From: Thamnidium elegans
Lineage: Eukaryota; Mucoromycota; Mucoromycetes; Mucorales; Mucoraceae
Reading direction: 5' to 3'
Assembly (NCBI GenBank): GCA_025201345.1
Contig: JAIXMG010000003.1
Span: forward strand, 434,001-498,000
DNA length: 64,000 bases
The position numbers were made by a program, and so were the translations under genes. Positions 22,490 to 35,125 of the stretch are shown piece after piece. The notes beneath the pieces are model-generated. The model searched no databases. It was not told the DNA's origin and worked only from the letters and a program-made list of their open reading frames with translations. The first letter of the stretch is position 1. Every line of letters begins with the position of its first letter.

Positions 22490-22990
22490 GAACTTTTTTT
22501 TTTCTTGAACGGATTTACTTTCCTTGAGTGGATTTACTTTATCCATGAATATCCACTGTTTTCGAACGAGTATCCATTGTTTTTGAGCGAGTATCCACTG
22601 GTTTTGAACGAGATCGTTATTTTGAGGGAATATTTGCTCTGTTAACGAATAAATAAAAAAAAAGAATGGATTTCAAAAAAAATCGCTTTATCCATCGTAA
22701 ACGGAGTAAATATATAAAAACACAGCGGATACTCGCTCAAAAACAGTAAATAGACGCTGATAGATAAACAGTTACTTAAAATTCAACGACTGTTCGCCCA
22801 AAAAAAAAAAAAAAGCGAACAAAAAGGCGCTGTATCCGGAATAGACCGCCTTTTTTTAAAATTCAGCTCTATTTTTATTTTTGTTCGCTTTATCCATCTT
22901 AAATTGAGCGGCTAGTCGCTGAGAGGTAAACAGTTACTAAAAAATAAACGTTTATTCGCTGAGGAGCGACTGTTCGCCTGATTTAAAAAA
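22490..22990. repeat. Right subterminal repeats of CACTA D
   Basis: Variants of GAGCGAGTATCCACTG and GAGTGGATTTACTTT recur at least eight times between 22505 and 22770, on both strands. Toward the end they give way to GCTGAGAGGTAAACAGTTAC and TTCGCT units. The core (CGAGTATCCA / CGGATCCATT) is shared with the left side of D and absent from A and B. Confidence 0.7.
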
Positions 22991-23016
22991 AATAACGGTT
23001 TTATTTAGCCTAGGTG

Positions 23017-23194
23017 ATGCATTATCTTAGGATTGGGAGACTTTGTAAAAAAAAAAAAAAAAATGGTTAAAATACGTGTCTATATATTTTCGTTTTAAAA
23101 AAAGAGCTAACCTTCATGTATTTTTTGTATATCTCTTATTATAGTGTTTGCAAACCTAACTAACTGACGGTAGCACTCGCGAGGAACATTATTA
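23017..23194 (-). pseudogene. CACTA E transposase, middle piece (exon 3 start, intron, exon 2 end)
   Basis: Reading leftward from the M2 insertion: exon 2 continues VPRECYRQLVRFANTIIRD to a GTTAGC donor near 23110. An intron with a long T run follows, then exon 3 resumes (TCTCCCAATCCTAAG) and runs into D at 23016. Across D it continues at 15653, where MHGPAVDNLLKRH follows in frame. Across M2 it joins the frame ending IVSDNN at 36671. The alignment to copy A is the region just before the first zinc motif. Confidence 0.82.
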
Positions 23195-23215
23195 GGGTCA
23201 TTATGTATTAAGGTC

Positions 23216-23530
23216 TCACATATTTTCTATAACGTGTTTTTCTAATAAATTTATAAAATTGTCAATGGATGATTTTTTTATGCTATTAAATGTGTATAGT
23301 GGAAATACATAATTACTATTATATATTCTATCACTGGAACATATTTTAAAACTAATTTCTAAGTTTTTCATAAACCTTGATTTATTTTTATCATAAATTT
23401 CATAAATATTATTAATATAGTCTTCCTTAATTTCTTTTTTCATGTGTTTTATATATATTTCATTAAATAATTTTAATGTATTTCTATTATTTAATTTTAT
23501 ATCTTCAATTAAATGATCTTTTTCATTCTT
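23216..23530 (-). pseudogene. M2 protein, C-terminal piece
   Basis: This is the last ~105 residues of the M protein, nearly identical to M1 from KNEKDHLIEDIKL to the stop, with a small in-frame insertion (NNRNTLK). It is separated from its N-terminal half at 35863-36478 by the 12.3-kb element I, inserted between duplicated TCATTCTT sequences. Confidence 0.85.
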
Positions 23531-25217
23531 GGTTAAAAGGTCATATATGGCCACCGCTGGATCTGGAATAATTGAGAGGGTTAAAAAATTACTATAAAAG
23601 GCGATTTTTTCTTGTGTAACATAGTTTGTGTAACCTTCGTGTAACATACTTCCAGAATCATTTTTGAGAGGGTTTGGTCGAATTAATTTTTTTAGGGTTT
23701 TGTCACGTGATTGACCCGAAATAAGTAGGATTCCCCATTTTCCCTAGTCCCAATTTACTTTACAAAAGGACCTGCCTATTAAATATATAAGAAACTACGT
23801 TGCAGCCTTAATAGTCTGCATAATGATCTGTAATACTGTATTTCTATTATTATAATCACTTAAAGATATCCTTAGAATAAAATTTATATGTAAATTATGT
23901 ATAGAAGTGCCGTTCTACACTTTTTTCGTTATAATCATCTTTAAAATTTATAGATAGAGTAATATTTAGTCCTTCTATTATCATAACTGTTTTTATGTGT
24001 AATAAAATTGTAATAATAAAGGAGCTATAATAAAATATAATTAAAATAGTATTAAATGACAACTGTGTTATTGTTAATTGGAAACAAGACCAGTTAAGTT
24101 ATAAGAAAGAGAATACGTGATTAAATTTATTGGTATTACAAAATGCAGTTAGAGTATAAAAGAAAATAATAAGAATATTAAATAAATATAAACTCTGTAA
24201 TTCTAGTTTAAAGCTTTTATAGCAATTATAATGTGATAGTTAAGTCTGGTTAATACATGGTATTATTAGTAGAGTAAGTATTCTTATATAGTTTCTTACT
24301 TATGCGCACTAAGTCATTACAGATAAAGAACAACCTTTAATACCACAAATACACATTTAAATAGAAAAGGCATTTACTTAAATATGAATTGTATAAAGTT
24401 CTTTAAAAACGTAACAATATTAATAGTACTACTATAATATCAATATTTACAACTGTCATAATAAGCGAACTATTCAAAGTAAAAGGATATAGGCTAAACC
24501 TTTAGCTTTAGTATATTCTAAATTAATAGAATTAAGTATGTAAAACTTATTTACATTTATGTCTTTCGTAGATGATTAACTACAGTGTGAACTTAGGATA
24601 TTTATTTGAACAACTTTTTAAGGTTTTTATTTATATATTATTTATGACAATGAAATATTAGCTATTCTAATTCTTCTGCTTCTTCGAACTACTCCAAATG
24701 GAAGGATTATTTCGTCATTTAATCTTCTTCTCTGTCTATTATCTTCGTTATTTCGATTAATTATTGTATCTCCAATAACGTCTTCGGGCATGATATTACT
24801 GTCACCTACTTCTTGGTCTATGATTGGATGACTAGTACTATTACCTGGAGGATATGGCCTATAATCGTCATCACTATTATCGCCATTAGTTTCGTCGTCG
24901 CTTTCTTCTACGTCACTACTATTATCGAAGTTATCCTCGCCTAAATTTGCCTCTACATTTCCGTATTCAGTGTATGTTGGTATCTGTCTATCTCCTGGAA
25001 CGAAATCAACTTCTCTTAAAGACTTCATCATTCCACCGAATAGGTCCCCATAATACTTTCTTCTCCAAATAAATTCAAGAAGAACCCAAGGCATATTTTT
25101 CTTGGTCCTAGTACGTGGAAAACAACGAATCTTGACACCGTTCCATGTACCTAAAGTTCAAATTGATATAAAATAAATAGGAATATTTTTTTTTACTTTA
25201 TATCTCATTACCTTCGA

Positions 25218-25470
25218 TAGAGAGATATCCTTAAATAATATAAATTAGAACATTATTTAAAACAAAGCATAAATAAAATGTTGCGTTTTAATTGATAACC
25301 ACAGGGTTCATTTCTTGATGTATACAATATACTTATTGATAAAACTATTTTGAGAATGTATAAAGTGTTTTATATAATGAAAATTCGATTAAAAATATAA
25401 AAATATACAAAATTAAAATGGGATATACAAAAAAAAGTTGATATTTTATTGAATTATGTATATACCTCAT
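25218..25470. repeat. Left 253-bp direct repeat of element J
   Basis: It is identical or nearly so to 27014-27266, in the same orientation. It starts TAGAGAGATATCC and ends ATATACCTCAT. The outer edges meet the host exon of element I on both sides. The repeat also has weakly inverted ends (AGAGAGATAT versus TGAGGTATAT). Confidence 0.85.
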
Positions 25471-27265
25471 CTAAGATCTTTAAGACTATTTATGTATTAA
25501 ATTTTATAAAAATGAATTTTATTTAGAAATAAAATGCAGAGTCAAATCAATGAATCAGATATTAAAGAAAATATTAATAAAGAATATAAAAAAATAACTA
25601 CCGAATTTTGGAAATTCTTAAATTATGGTTGGCCTAAAATAAATAAAAAAAGAAATCATACTAAAAGAAAATTAAATATCAATAATTATTTAGAGATTAA
25701 AACTGAACTTATGAATAAGTTAGGTGTTATTCCTGTTTATTTTTTTCTAACAATTTTATTTGGAGATCAAGATTATCCAGGACCTTATAATAATTTAGAA
25801 AAAGGCTTATTAATTCTATATTTTATAATTAAAAGTGTTCCTTTTGATGATATGGATAAATTTATAAGTAAAACTACATTTCATGATATATATAAAAACT
25901 TTTATAATTTAGAAAAAATTGCAAAATAAAATAAAATCTTAAATTATTCATTAGCTAATATGTTTTCTAGTATAAATGTAAGAATATTAAATGGAATTTT
26001 ATATAATCCAACATTATTTAATCAGGTGACTTTATTTATTGATGGACATGATACAAAGGGTATTGTTTATGGTGCAAAAGATAAGTCCCTATATTATAGT
26101 TATAAGTTAAAAAGAAATGGATTCAGAACTCAAGTAGGTATAGATAATAATGGATTTATAGTAATTGTATCTATAACACAACCTTGTAGTATTGGAAATG
26201 ATGGAACTATGTTAACAGATATAAATATTCAAAATAAAATTAACTCTATGGACTGTATAGCATTAGATGGTGGTTATACACTTTACATTAATAATATTAT
26301 AAATAATTCAGATTTAAATGATTATAATTTTGTTTGCCCTATTAGAAAAGACTTGGGAATACATTTAAATGAAACAGAACTAAATTATAATGATCAATTT
26401 GGTGGTTTTCGTTCAAAAATGGAAAAATGTTTTGCTAATATAGGACATATGTTTGAAAGATTAAATAATAACAAGTCTTTTATTACAACAGATATAAATA
26501 TATTCAATATACAAATAAAAATTGCATCAGTTCTTTTAAATATTAAAAATTATGTTGAACTAAATAAAATAGAAATTTTTGATTTTCATACTTATTGGCT
26601 CAATGAAGGTTATGATTTTGAGTATAATGATTATATAATAGATAACATTAATATAATTAAAGTAACACAACCTAAAATATCTGAAAGAATAACCAAATTA
26701 GAAACAATGAGATCATTACAGCAACAATTTATTGGATTGCAAATACAAAATAATCAAACTATTTTACAATATTCTCAAAAAGTAGATACTATGGATATGG
26801 AATTAAACAATCATGAAAGTTTTGAGGTAGAGAATATTTTAGATCATAAAGGACTAGTAGTAGAAGATAGTATGTATTTAGTTAAATGGAAGAATTATAC
26901 AGACGAAGAAAATCAATGGTTACACTATTCAAGATTTGACGAATACAAAATTATAGATGAATATTGGAAAAGACAATCTGCTTTATTGATAGTGTAATTT
27001 TTAGAAAAATATGTAGAGAGATATCCTTAAATAATATAAATTAGAACATTATTTAAAACAAAGCATAAATAAAATGTTGCGTTTTAATTGATAACCACAG
27101 GGTTCATTTCTTGATGTATACAATATACTTATTGATAAAACTATTTTGAGAATGTATAAAGTGTTTTATATAATGAAAATTCGATTAAAAATATAAAAAT
27201 ATACAAAATTAAAATGGGATATACAAAAAAAAGTTGATATTTTATTGAATTATGTATATACCTCA
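25220..27265 (+). mobile_element. J: chromodomain-DDE element with terminal direct repeats
   Basis: About 2046 bp interrupt the HTNT|IEG codons of the element I transposase. A 2-bp TA (or AT) is duplicated at the edges (25218-25219, 27266-27267). Both ends are formed by the same 253-bp sequence in direct orientation, and the DDE gene lies between them. DNA transposons normally have inverted, not direct, terminal repeats. Two readings are possible: two copies of a small 253-bp element flank the gene like a composite transposon, or the transposon inserted next to an existing copy and the repeat was duplicated. Confidence 0.75.
25534..26997 (+). pseudogene. DDE transposase with C-terminal chromodomain (element J), one in-frame TAA
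   Basis: A single frame runs from ATG at 25534 to the stop at 26997, broken only by TAA at 25927-25929. Homology to the intact K protein (40190-41803) continues across it. The catalytic core shows FIDGHDT (first Asp), IALDGGYTL (second Asp) and GGFRSKMEKCF (Glu), in the style of DDE_Tnp_4 (PIF/Harbinger or IS5-like) nucleases. The C-terminal 55 residues are a chromodomain (FEVENILDHKG, YLVKWKNYTDEENQWLHY). The chromodomain may direct integration to methylated histone H3, as in chromoviruses, but here it is on a cut-and-paste enzyme. Very A/T-rich codon use, like M and K. Confidence 0.88.
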
Positions 27266-27266
27266 T
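27014..27266. repeat. Right 253-bp direct repeat of element J
   Basis: Second copy of the repeat at 25218-25470, same orientation and length. Its right edge (CCTCAT) abuts AGTATTTGTGTGGG, the host exon of the element I transposase. Confidence 0.85.
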
Positions 27267-28119
27267 AGTATTTGTGTGGGTGCCCTCTGAGTTTACATAT
27301 CCTTCTTCATGATTAACTGCACGATGACCATAGTTCATTTCCCATTCGACGATACCGTTGTAGGCTCTCCAAAAGTCAGTATGAATGATACTACCGGGAA
27401 GTACATGATTGGTAATAATATTATACATAGTTTCTGAATTTCGATTAGGAACAGTCATCATGAAGCATCTACGTTCGGGAGTACGTTCCACACCACCAAC
27501 AACCCAAACACCCTCAACTGGATGACCATGATTATACTTTCTCTTTCCAAACTTGCTTTCATCTATCTCAACGATAATTCCTTCTCCACCTAAAATATAT
27601 AATTATAAGTAAAATGTAAATCATATTTGTTCTTAAGTATACTACCGATTTTAACATCAAGATCACGAATATCATGTTGCATAACCTGGTTAAAATCCAA
27701 AATTAACTCACGAATAGCACGCGGGTATACACCTGTAAGAAGTGAGATTGCTTCACGAGATGTTTTAGCTAACCAGAGATACAAAACCAGAAATTGTGTT
27801 GGCAAAGCCGTTTTTCTCCAAGAAAAGAAGGACCCAAAAAGAACGGACTGCCTTGACTTATTGCAACAATTGTGTCGCCCACAACGCCATAAAATACCCC
27901 TATTGACATTGTACGTCAAAGACATAATCTCACCATTACGACAAAGCATCCCTTGGTAGGACGCATCATAAAGAATACCTTCAGTAATAAGAAATCTAAT
28001 TTTTAATAAGTTTAGTAAATATCTAAGGAACAAAGGAATATTATCAATATGTTTATTTATATTATACCTGCAAGCAGTATTATAGTCAACGATATTGGCC
28101 TGAACTGTTGCACTAAGGC

Positions 28120-28370
28120 GAGCCAGAGCGATAATATCTAAGCGATGGCGGTTGTGGGAGCGTTGTATCGCTTACACAAGCGGTATCGATAAAATTTGGC
28201 AGGGAAAAAAAAATTATCGATGGAATTTCAATTTCCTTCTTTTTAATTACAGCTTTTGCGCATTTTCTCCAAATAGAAAAAAAAAGAATGCTAACAAAAT
28301 TCTAATTTTTTAAAAAATAAAGGTTTCATCGGTCGAGGAAGCGATATCGCTCCATTTATCGCTAGATAAT
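28120..28370. repeat. Left subterminal repeat array of CACTA B
   Basis: Same GCGATA/TATCGC and TATCGATAAA motifs as in copy A at 2711-2960, with the same spacing. Confidence 0.75.
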
Positions 28371-28912
28371 ATATATATTTTTTTTTCATGTGGATTACTT
28401 TGTTAAAATTAATATTCCGCTCTAGTGAGTTCTTATATAAAGCAAGTATTTTTTTTTTAATAAACGCCTGTATATTCTACCACTTTTTTTTTTTTTTTTT
28501 TTTACTTATTCCTTTAATTCGCAATACATACCGTTAACTTTAATAAAATAAAGACCTCTTACTAGTGTTGACACTAAAGATAACGCTAAAAAATCCTTTT
28601 TTTTTACGACGAGAAACGTAAAAAAAATGTTGCTGCAAAAAGATTGAATAGAAAGAAAACAATTAAGATGACGATAACTATATGCAAGTTTGCCGAGTGT
28701 GAAGAACTAAGGTTTACTTTGGATTATGCTCAGCTATAGATGACTACAAACATAGAAAGCATGATGAATTGCCCAGTCACAATCAATTTATGTTTATATC
28801 TTTTTTTTTGTAAACAAAAAAAAAAAAAAAAAATACTCTTTTTATTCATTTTTATAAATATATACATAGAGAGAGAGAGAGGAAATACTTTAACCGAAAA
28901 AAACCTACTGCA

Positions 28913-31900
28913 CTACAACAGGTCACTAATCTTGCCTGTGTTAATGGACATGTCTCGATCGAAAGCAGTTGATGGTGAAATCACGTAGAACCAGTTGGAA
29001 GATTGAGCCTGGTTATTTACCAAATCAGTTTTTTGAATCAACCCAACAACTGATAAAATATCACCAACGTCGATCACAGCGTATTTTTTTGTCTCGTTCG
29101 CGGGAAAAGGGTGAACCAAGGGTATACATTTCGAGTAAGGTGAAGTTTTATGAGACTTCATAACTTCCACCACCGCGTAAAAGCTACCACAACTTCTACT
29201 TTCCGGAAGCTCCAAGTCGATTTCGAAAAAGAAAAGTACCTTGGCGACATACCAGTTGGAAATGGATTGTAAACGGTTACGCACCCTAATAATATCAAAT
29301 GATAAATGGAAAAGTTAGTAATGGTAACGAAGCAAGTATATATATACATATCAAAGCATACCTTTTTTTTACGCTTGACTCAAACATTATATATTCCCCT
29401 CCTCTATTGTTTCTAGATGGGTGTTTTTTCTTAAACAACGTGGATGTCTGCACATGTGAATCAAGCCATAATTTAGCTGCAGGCGTTATTTCCATATCCA
29501 AGTTTAAAGTAAGAGGACGTCCTTTAGTGATGCCCAGATATCGTCGTTTGTAAGAACTAATGGCCTGTATAAATTTATCCATTCTAATCAAACCTTCAAT
29601 AGAGCTATCAACAGCCGAGTTTCTTGAAATTATAACTGGAGAAGAAAACGGCTCCCAAAGTTGAGGATAGTCTTTACAGTTGTCGATGTATGTGAGAGGA
29701 TGATAAATAAAACCTTTTGACTGACTTTGGGGATTTCGATTGTAAAGAGTTGAGAAATCCATCATCTTTGTTGTATCTAAGAACTTGAACCTGGCAATTC
29801 GCTCAATTACATTCAAGGCGTTTGCTTCTGCATCAACTCTTGCTCTCATCTTCTTTTTATAATTACCAATTTCTCTTTCCATGCTTCGAACACTTATATT
29901 TCTCAAGGAAGAACATTGCCGAATAATTTGTGGTATATGGAAAAGGTGATGCATAGAAGATTTGTATACCGATTTGGAAAGTGCGTTATTGGCAATATAT
30001 TGATCTATACAACGATACCATTTTTCTAGGGATCTATTTTTTAACCAGAGTATGTTAGATATTATTATATTTAGACATTTTTTTTCTCAATCACTTTTCA
30101 CTTACGATTCAATTTCTAAAATATCATCTTTAGATACCACCCATTGTAATGAAATTGAACAGGCACGAGTCAAAGCGAGGACAGCAACCCTGATATCTGC
30201 ATCATCGAACAAGCCAACTACAAGCGTGGGTACTACAAAAACAAGCCACGTTATCCAGTCAATTGAGCGATAGAGACTCTTCACGTTCAAAGGATTGACA
30301 GGATGAAAACTACCTTGAAACACGCCGGCTGGTATATACATTCGAGATTTTTGCATGCTAGTATTTAAACAATCGAATTTTGCATTGGATAACTGGAATG
30401 GATAAAGCGATTCGTTACCATAAAACTTAAAACTTGTGTTATACCGAGGAGATATCAGATCAAAAAGCAATTTGGCGACATTTGATATACCGTGAAGCTC
30501 ATCAAAACCGAACATGCAGGAACCTGTATATGTATTCAGTGATCCGAATATGGTTGGTTTTTTAATGCCGTATGTATTGTTTTGCTAAAAGAAATAGGGC
30601 GAATTCTGTGAGTATTTTCTTTTTTAAAAAAAATAAATAAATAAATAACATACGTAAATTGAGCTTGTGTCTTCTAGTAATAAACTTTCTTTAGATCTCA
30701 ATGGGGCATCACGATTAGGAAAGTACATTCCACTTCTTCTTGTATTTGGAGGGCCCTCCACTCTATGCAACCCATGGCTTAAGCAAAAGCGGCAACCAAA
30801 CGTGCTTAAGAAAAAGAAAGTTAGCTGAAAATCGACATGGTTTATTCATATATCAATATAAGTACCCAGTATGACCGGAGAAATTCATAAGTCTATTACA
30901 TTCTATGCCGTCACCATTTACAAAAAGAAGATATACTTTACAGCGTATGGGTGTTTCACTATTATCTGTTTGAATGACAATGGTTTTTTCTGAAAGCATC
31001 TTGATTTCATCGACAATAGGCTTTAAAAAGGAATTAAAATCAGCTTTTGACTTTCCAGGGAGAACAGCTATTTGAAAGGTCGCATTCCGTTTATATCTAT
31101 GAAATAAGGTGGTTGTATGACTTATATTAGTACTTTGCCTCGATTGGTACTTTTTTTTTTTAATTTTAATACCTTTCTGATGAATCTAAATTTAAGATAA
31201 CAGCGTGGACCATTACCATTGAAGAATGAGACGAAGAAGAGGTGAACCCGTCAATATCAACTTTGAGGTAAATATTTAATATATTTTCATCATTGTTTAT
31301 AATCTGATTGTTATACAAGCTTCTAAAGATATCACCATCGTAGATATCTGCATATGTGTCACTGGTCCTTGTTATATGCTCGGCTACTTCGACCTGGCGT
31401 TCTATTAAGTTTGTACGGATTTCGTCTGAAAGAAGCATTTCGACGATCTTGTCCGAAATAGAAATCATCTTGGTAACCTTGGCGGAGGATCTAGCCGTAT
31501 GACACACTGGACAGTTGAGAAGATGGATATCTTCGGTACTATATAAGTAACACGCATTGATACAGATATCGAATTTTCGTGTCATAGCCAGAGGTACGGC
31601 GTTTTTAACGAGACTGTTACAAGTATCATGGCTCAAAAGCTTGTTAGTACAATCTGTCAATATATGAGGTATTTTTTAATTTTTTTTTTTTAGAAAAATT
31701 GTATATATTAGTCTCTTATTGAATCTATGTAGTAGTTTGAAATTATTTACCTAACGTGTTGTCTGCTATCATCATATTGATTAAATGTCTTAACGCTCTT
31801 GAGCCTTCGCGACTGATGTTGTACGTATCGCATACTTCTTCAAACATTATACTGTATCTTTCGATTGTAGTGAATGGGAATTTTGGAACATTCAATTTAT

Positions 31901-32292
31901 ATTTAATATCACCATCAACCTGGTCAGTATCTTCAAGTATTGTATTGTCATTTTCAGTTGTGGTAGCGGGATCAACAAACAAGAAATCAGGAAAGTCGGA
32001 TTGATCTGCTTTAATGTATATGTAAGTAAAATGGCTAAATTATATACAGTATATGATTAATTCTTACCTTCGTTCTCTAAAACATCACTGGTAGCATGCT
32101 CATTTGTTTCTTGTTCATCATCGAAATCAATATAGTCGCCACAGTCATATTCATACGAGCTTTCGTTTTCGGTATTTACAACAAGAGGGCGGGTGTGACG
32201 ATGGACCTTGCCTTTTGAAGAAGGAGCTGGTGAACGTATTTGATATTACTTCCAGAGACACGGGTACGTTTGCTGGGGACATAAGAAGACAT
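28913..32292 (-). pseudogene. CACTA transposase, copy B (one-base deletion in exon 1)
   Basis: Exons mirror copy A: 32292-32068, 32008-31751, 31653-31173, 31096-30866, 30804-30654, 30584-30106, 30033-29362, 29285-28913. Exon 1 is 225 nt against 226 in A, because the G run GAGGGGCGG of A reads GAGGGCGG here (about 32186-32190). This shifts the frame at about residue 35. A downstream in-frame start could still give an N-terminally shortened protein that keeps the whole catalytic core, since the lost part is the poorly conserved acidic leader. All catalytic motifs described for A are unchanged. Confidence 0.88.
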
Positions 32293-33147
32293 GTTTAAGC
32301 AGAAATATAATGTAATATAATTTGGAATATTTTTATATCTGCTTTTATACTAAAAATATTTACTTTTTTTAAAAAAAAAATGTTTCAAGGCAATATATTT
32401 ACGTTATCATTATCTCAAGAAATCAATATGGAAATCGTATTCGGAACCACTCATGGAGAGCTTTCTTATCTTTACTGCAAAAAAAAAAAAAAAAAAAAAA
32501 ATTGTTTCACGGTAGATTTTTTCTTTATCTCTGGAAATCAATTTCGAAATAGTAGACCACTCATTGAGATCTTTGATTGTCTTTTTACAAAAAAAATCAA
32601 TAATTATAATAGACACGCTTGATTGGAAAACATTTCAAATTGATTAGCCAACTTCCAATTAAAAATTTATGCTGAAACCAGGGCCTGCAAAAAAAAAAGG
32701 AAGTGTTAGGATCCAAAAGAAACAAATTCAATCAAGATATTTTATACAATAGCCAAACACATCTGAATCAATAACATACAATGGAAGAGTCGAAATGAAG
32801 AACGTAGCTCAATACTATAAAGTAAATATATATATATATATATAAAAGGTACATGTACTATGAATAAACTTTTCAACTAACTTAAATTTTATATAGACTT
32901 GGCCAATACAATTGTTTTGAAGTATATGATCATCATCGGTGCCTTTTTTTTTTCTTTTTTTTTTTTTAGATGTGGTTTGGTTTCTGTTTCAAATAGATGT
33001 TACTGATAAAGATATTTGTTCTTTCTCTTGGCGATGTCTCAAGTAAAAATTTTTTTTAACAATTCTATTTAAACCGATGTTTTCATAAAAAAAAAAAATA
33101 CTCATTTCCTTTTTACCCACTCCTAAAAAATCGAATATACTACAATA
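32293..33147. promoter_or_regulatory. Divergent promoter region of CACTA B
   Basis: 855-bp spacer nearly identical to that of copy A, differing mainly in the A-run near 32480 and the TA run near 32830. Confidence 0.5.
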
Positions 33148-34159
33148 ATGTCCAACAACAACGAACTTTCTTGGGACTCTTCTAACTTCTTACAAGACGC
33201 GTTATTCAACGAGAACACTACTTCGGATTCTGCAAAAATCGAATCACTTATCGAAGAAGTAAGTGAAATGAAGAGTATGTTATCAAATATATTGGCCATT
33301 CTGCAAGGTGGTAGAAGCTTCTCTGCTCGCTCGGTCTCTTTAGGTTCAGGTAATTCTTCGACCAATATAAAAGATATATAGTACTGATGTTCTACTCGAT
33401 TCTAATTATTATATATTAAGATTCAAGCTCATCTAGCAACAGATTTGTTGAGCCTGTCTCTTTTGATATCTTGAATGACCAAGATAAACTTGAAGAGATC
33501 AACAGTAATGCCAGAAGTAACCGTGGTAACCGTCGCTACGGGAAGGATGCCATGAAGAGAATAACTGGAGCAAAATCTGAAAGGCTCCTGATCATCGCCA
33601 TGTGCATCCTTTGGTTGGAAGAGACCAATGTCCAATATGGCATGTCGACGGTCGACGAAGAAACGGCTGCACGGGAACAAGATGCAAATGATAGGTACAA
33701 CAACACCAATGCCTTGATAATCTTGTTCTGTCGTACCAAGTATGCAGATAAGGGTCTTGACTTTCTCTGGAGCGGATTAAGCGCGGATGAGCAGGTCACT
33801 ACAAGCTTTGTGGTCGAACACATTGTCTTGGAGACATTGACAATTGAAGCTTGTTTGCCCTTGAATCTTGTTCTTGATTCTTGGGTAACGTTTCATTTGC
33901 TGTCCGTTGCTATCCGTAATGATGGAAAAAGAAAGAAGAGCAAGAGACCAGTCGTAAGTTATTTGTTAATTGTTTATTTTATAAATATTAGTATTATTCA
34001 CCTTTTTTTTAATTGTATTATTAGGTTGACGTCGGGGAGTCTTTTTCAATCTCAAACTTACAAGAAGAAATTGATTCCCAACAGGTAAGTATTGCTGAAA
34101 AAAGAAGACTTGCTGAGGCCCGAGATGATGGCAGTCCCGCCCAGCGAAGACACTATTGA
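33148..34159 (+). CDS. CACTA accessory protein, copy B, 289 aa
   Basis: Exons 33148-33349, 33421-33953 and 34025-34159 (870 nt) correspond base for base to copy A at a constant offset of 25398. I saw no frame-changing difference. It has the same coiled-coil N-terminus (IESLIEEVSEMKSML), helical middle and charged tail. With the transposase of B frameshifted, this copy could still supply the accessory product for other family members. Function unknown, see copy A. Confidence 0.8.
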
Positions 34160-34943
34160 TTGGTTTTTTTTTCGGTTTTTTTTTAAAAAGAAAATATAAA
34201 TACTTCTATTTTCTTTCCTTTTCCTTTTCCTTTTTTTTTTTTTCGTCACTTCCTTTTTCTTTTTTCTTCTTTTCGACAAAATAAAATAAAATTTCTTTTG
34301 TTGTTGGACTTTGTACATCTTGTGTCATGTCAGTCATGTCATAATTTTTTGAAATGAGGTAAGATGAATAGTCATTTACTATAATTAAATAGCTATAACA
34401 CTAAATTATGCTTACTTTATCTATCTAGTATTTCTGTTACTACTTACAATATATAGGGCTTTACTGTAAGTCCTTTTGCTATCGACCGGACTAATTTGGT
34501 TCTAATAATGTAACTATATGCTTAAATTTAAACTTACACTGTATTCTGACGCTTTTTTTTTTTTTACTCAATACATTGATAGCTTATTTCTCAAGAGTAT
34601 TGCTTTTATCTTCTACGTTGTTGGCCGTGCTCTATTTATTTTTTGCTTATATAAAAAATAAGACCGAACTATAAAATACATATACCTTCCTCTTCTGTAT
34701 ACAATGTAGAATAACAACAAAATTCACATATAAATAATATATTCCACTTTTTTTTTCCATATATTTTTTTTTTTATTTAATAAATCTATATTACAAAATG
34801 TACTATAATATTGCCGTTTTATTAAATAACTATTTTATTCCATAACCTTTTAATGGATCCGATATATACTGCAATGCTTTTTTTTTTATTAATGGACAAA
34901 AATTATTGAGATTTAAATAAACTCAAACGATAAAGCTGTGTTT

Positions 34944-35125
34944 TAACGCCATCGATAATTGTAGCGGTATCGATAAATTTATCGATACCGCTGTTTTTTA
35001 GCGCCATCGATAAATTTATCGATATCGCTTAAATTTATCGCTGTCGCTAACATCGATAATTTTAGCGATGCCGATTAGCGATAGCGATAAAATTATCGAT
35101 GTGATCGCTGGGGCTCGCCTTAGTG
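34944..35125. repeat. Right subterminal repeat array of CACTA B
   Basis: Same dense array of ATCGATAA and AGCGATA units as in copy A at 9545-9726, ending in GGGGCTCGCCTTAGTG. Confidence 0.8.

Larger units (their letters stand above)
15654..23016. mobile_element. CACTA element D (CACCTA ends) inserted in E
   Basis: The 7363-bp element begins CACCTAAGCCAAAAAAA and ends with the complement of CACCTAGGCTAAATAAA. It is flanked by the 3-bp TSD ATG (15651-15653, 23017-23019). Removing it rejoins exon 3 of the E transposase in frame. The terminus differs from CACTA at the fourth base. The gene layout mirrors A: accessory gene leftward (17914-16663), transposase rightward (18534-21880). The transposase has a frameshift and a damaged splice donor, so this copy is probably no longer autonomous. 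Confidence 0.92.
28111..35125. mobile_element. CACTA transposon, copy B (near-identical to A)
   Basis: The 7015-bp copy has the same CACTAAGGCGAGCC and GGCTCGCCTTAGTG ends as A and is flanked by the 3-bp TSD TTG (28108-28110, 35126-35128). It interrupts exon 1 of the element I transposase. Differences from A are scattered single bases plus homopolymer length changes, so A and B descend from one recent source. The flanks are unrelated, so this is transposition rather than segmental duplication. The transposase has a one-base deletion and the accessory gene is intact. Confidence 0.95.

Noticed and set aside
22505..22770. Spaced repeats that might suggest a CRISPR-like array
   Set aside because: Units are degenerate, in both orientations and without constant spacers. 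They are subterminal transposon repeats in a eukaryotic genome.
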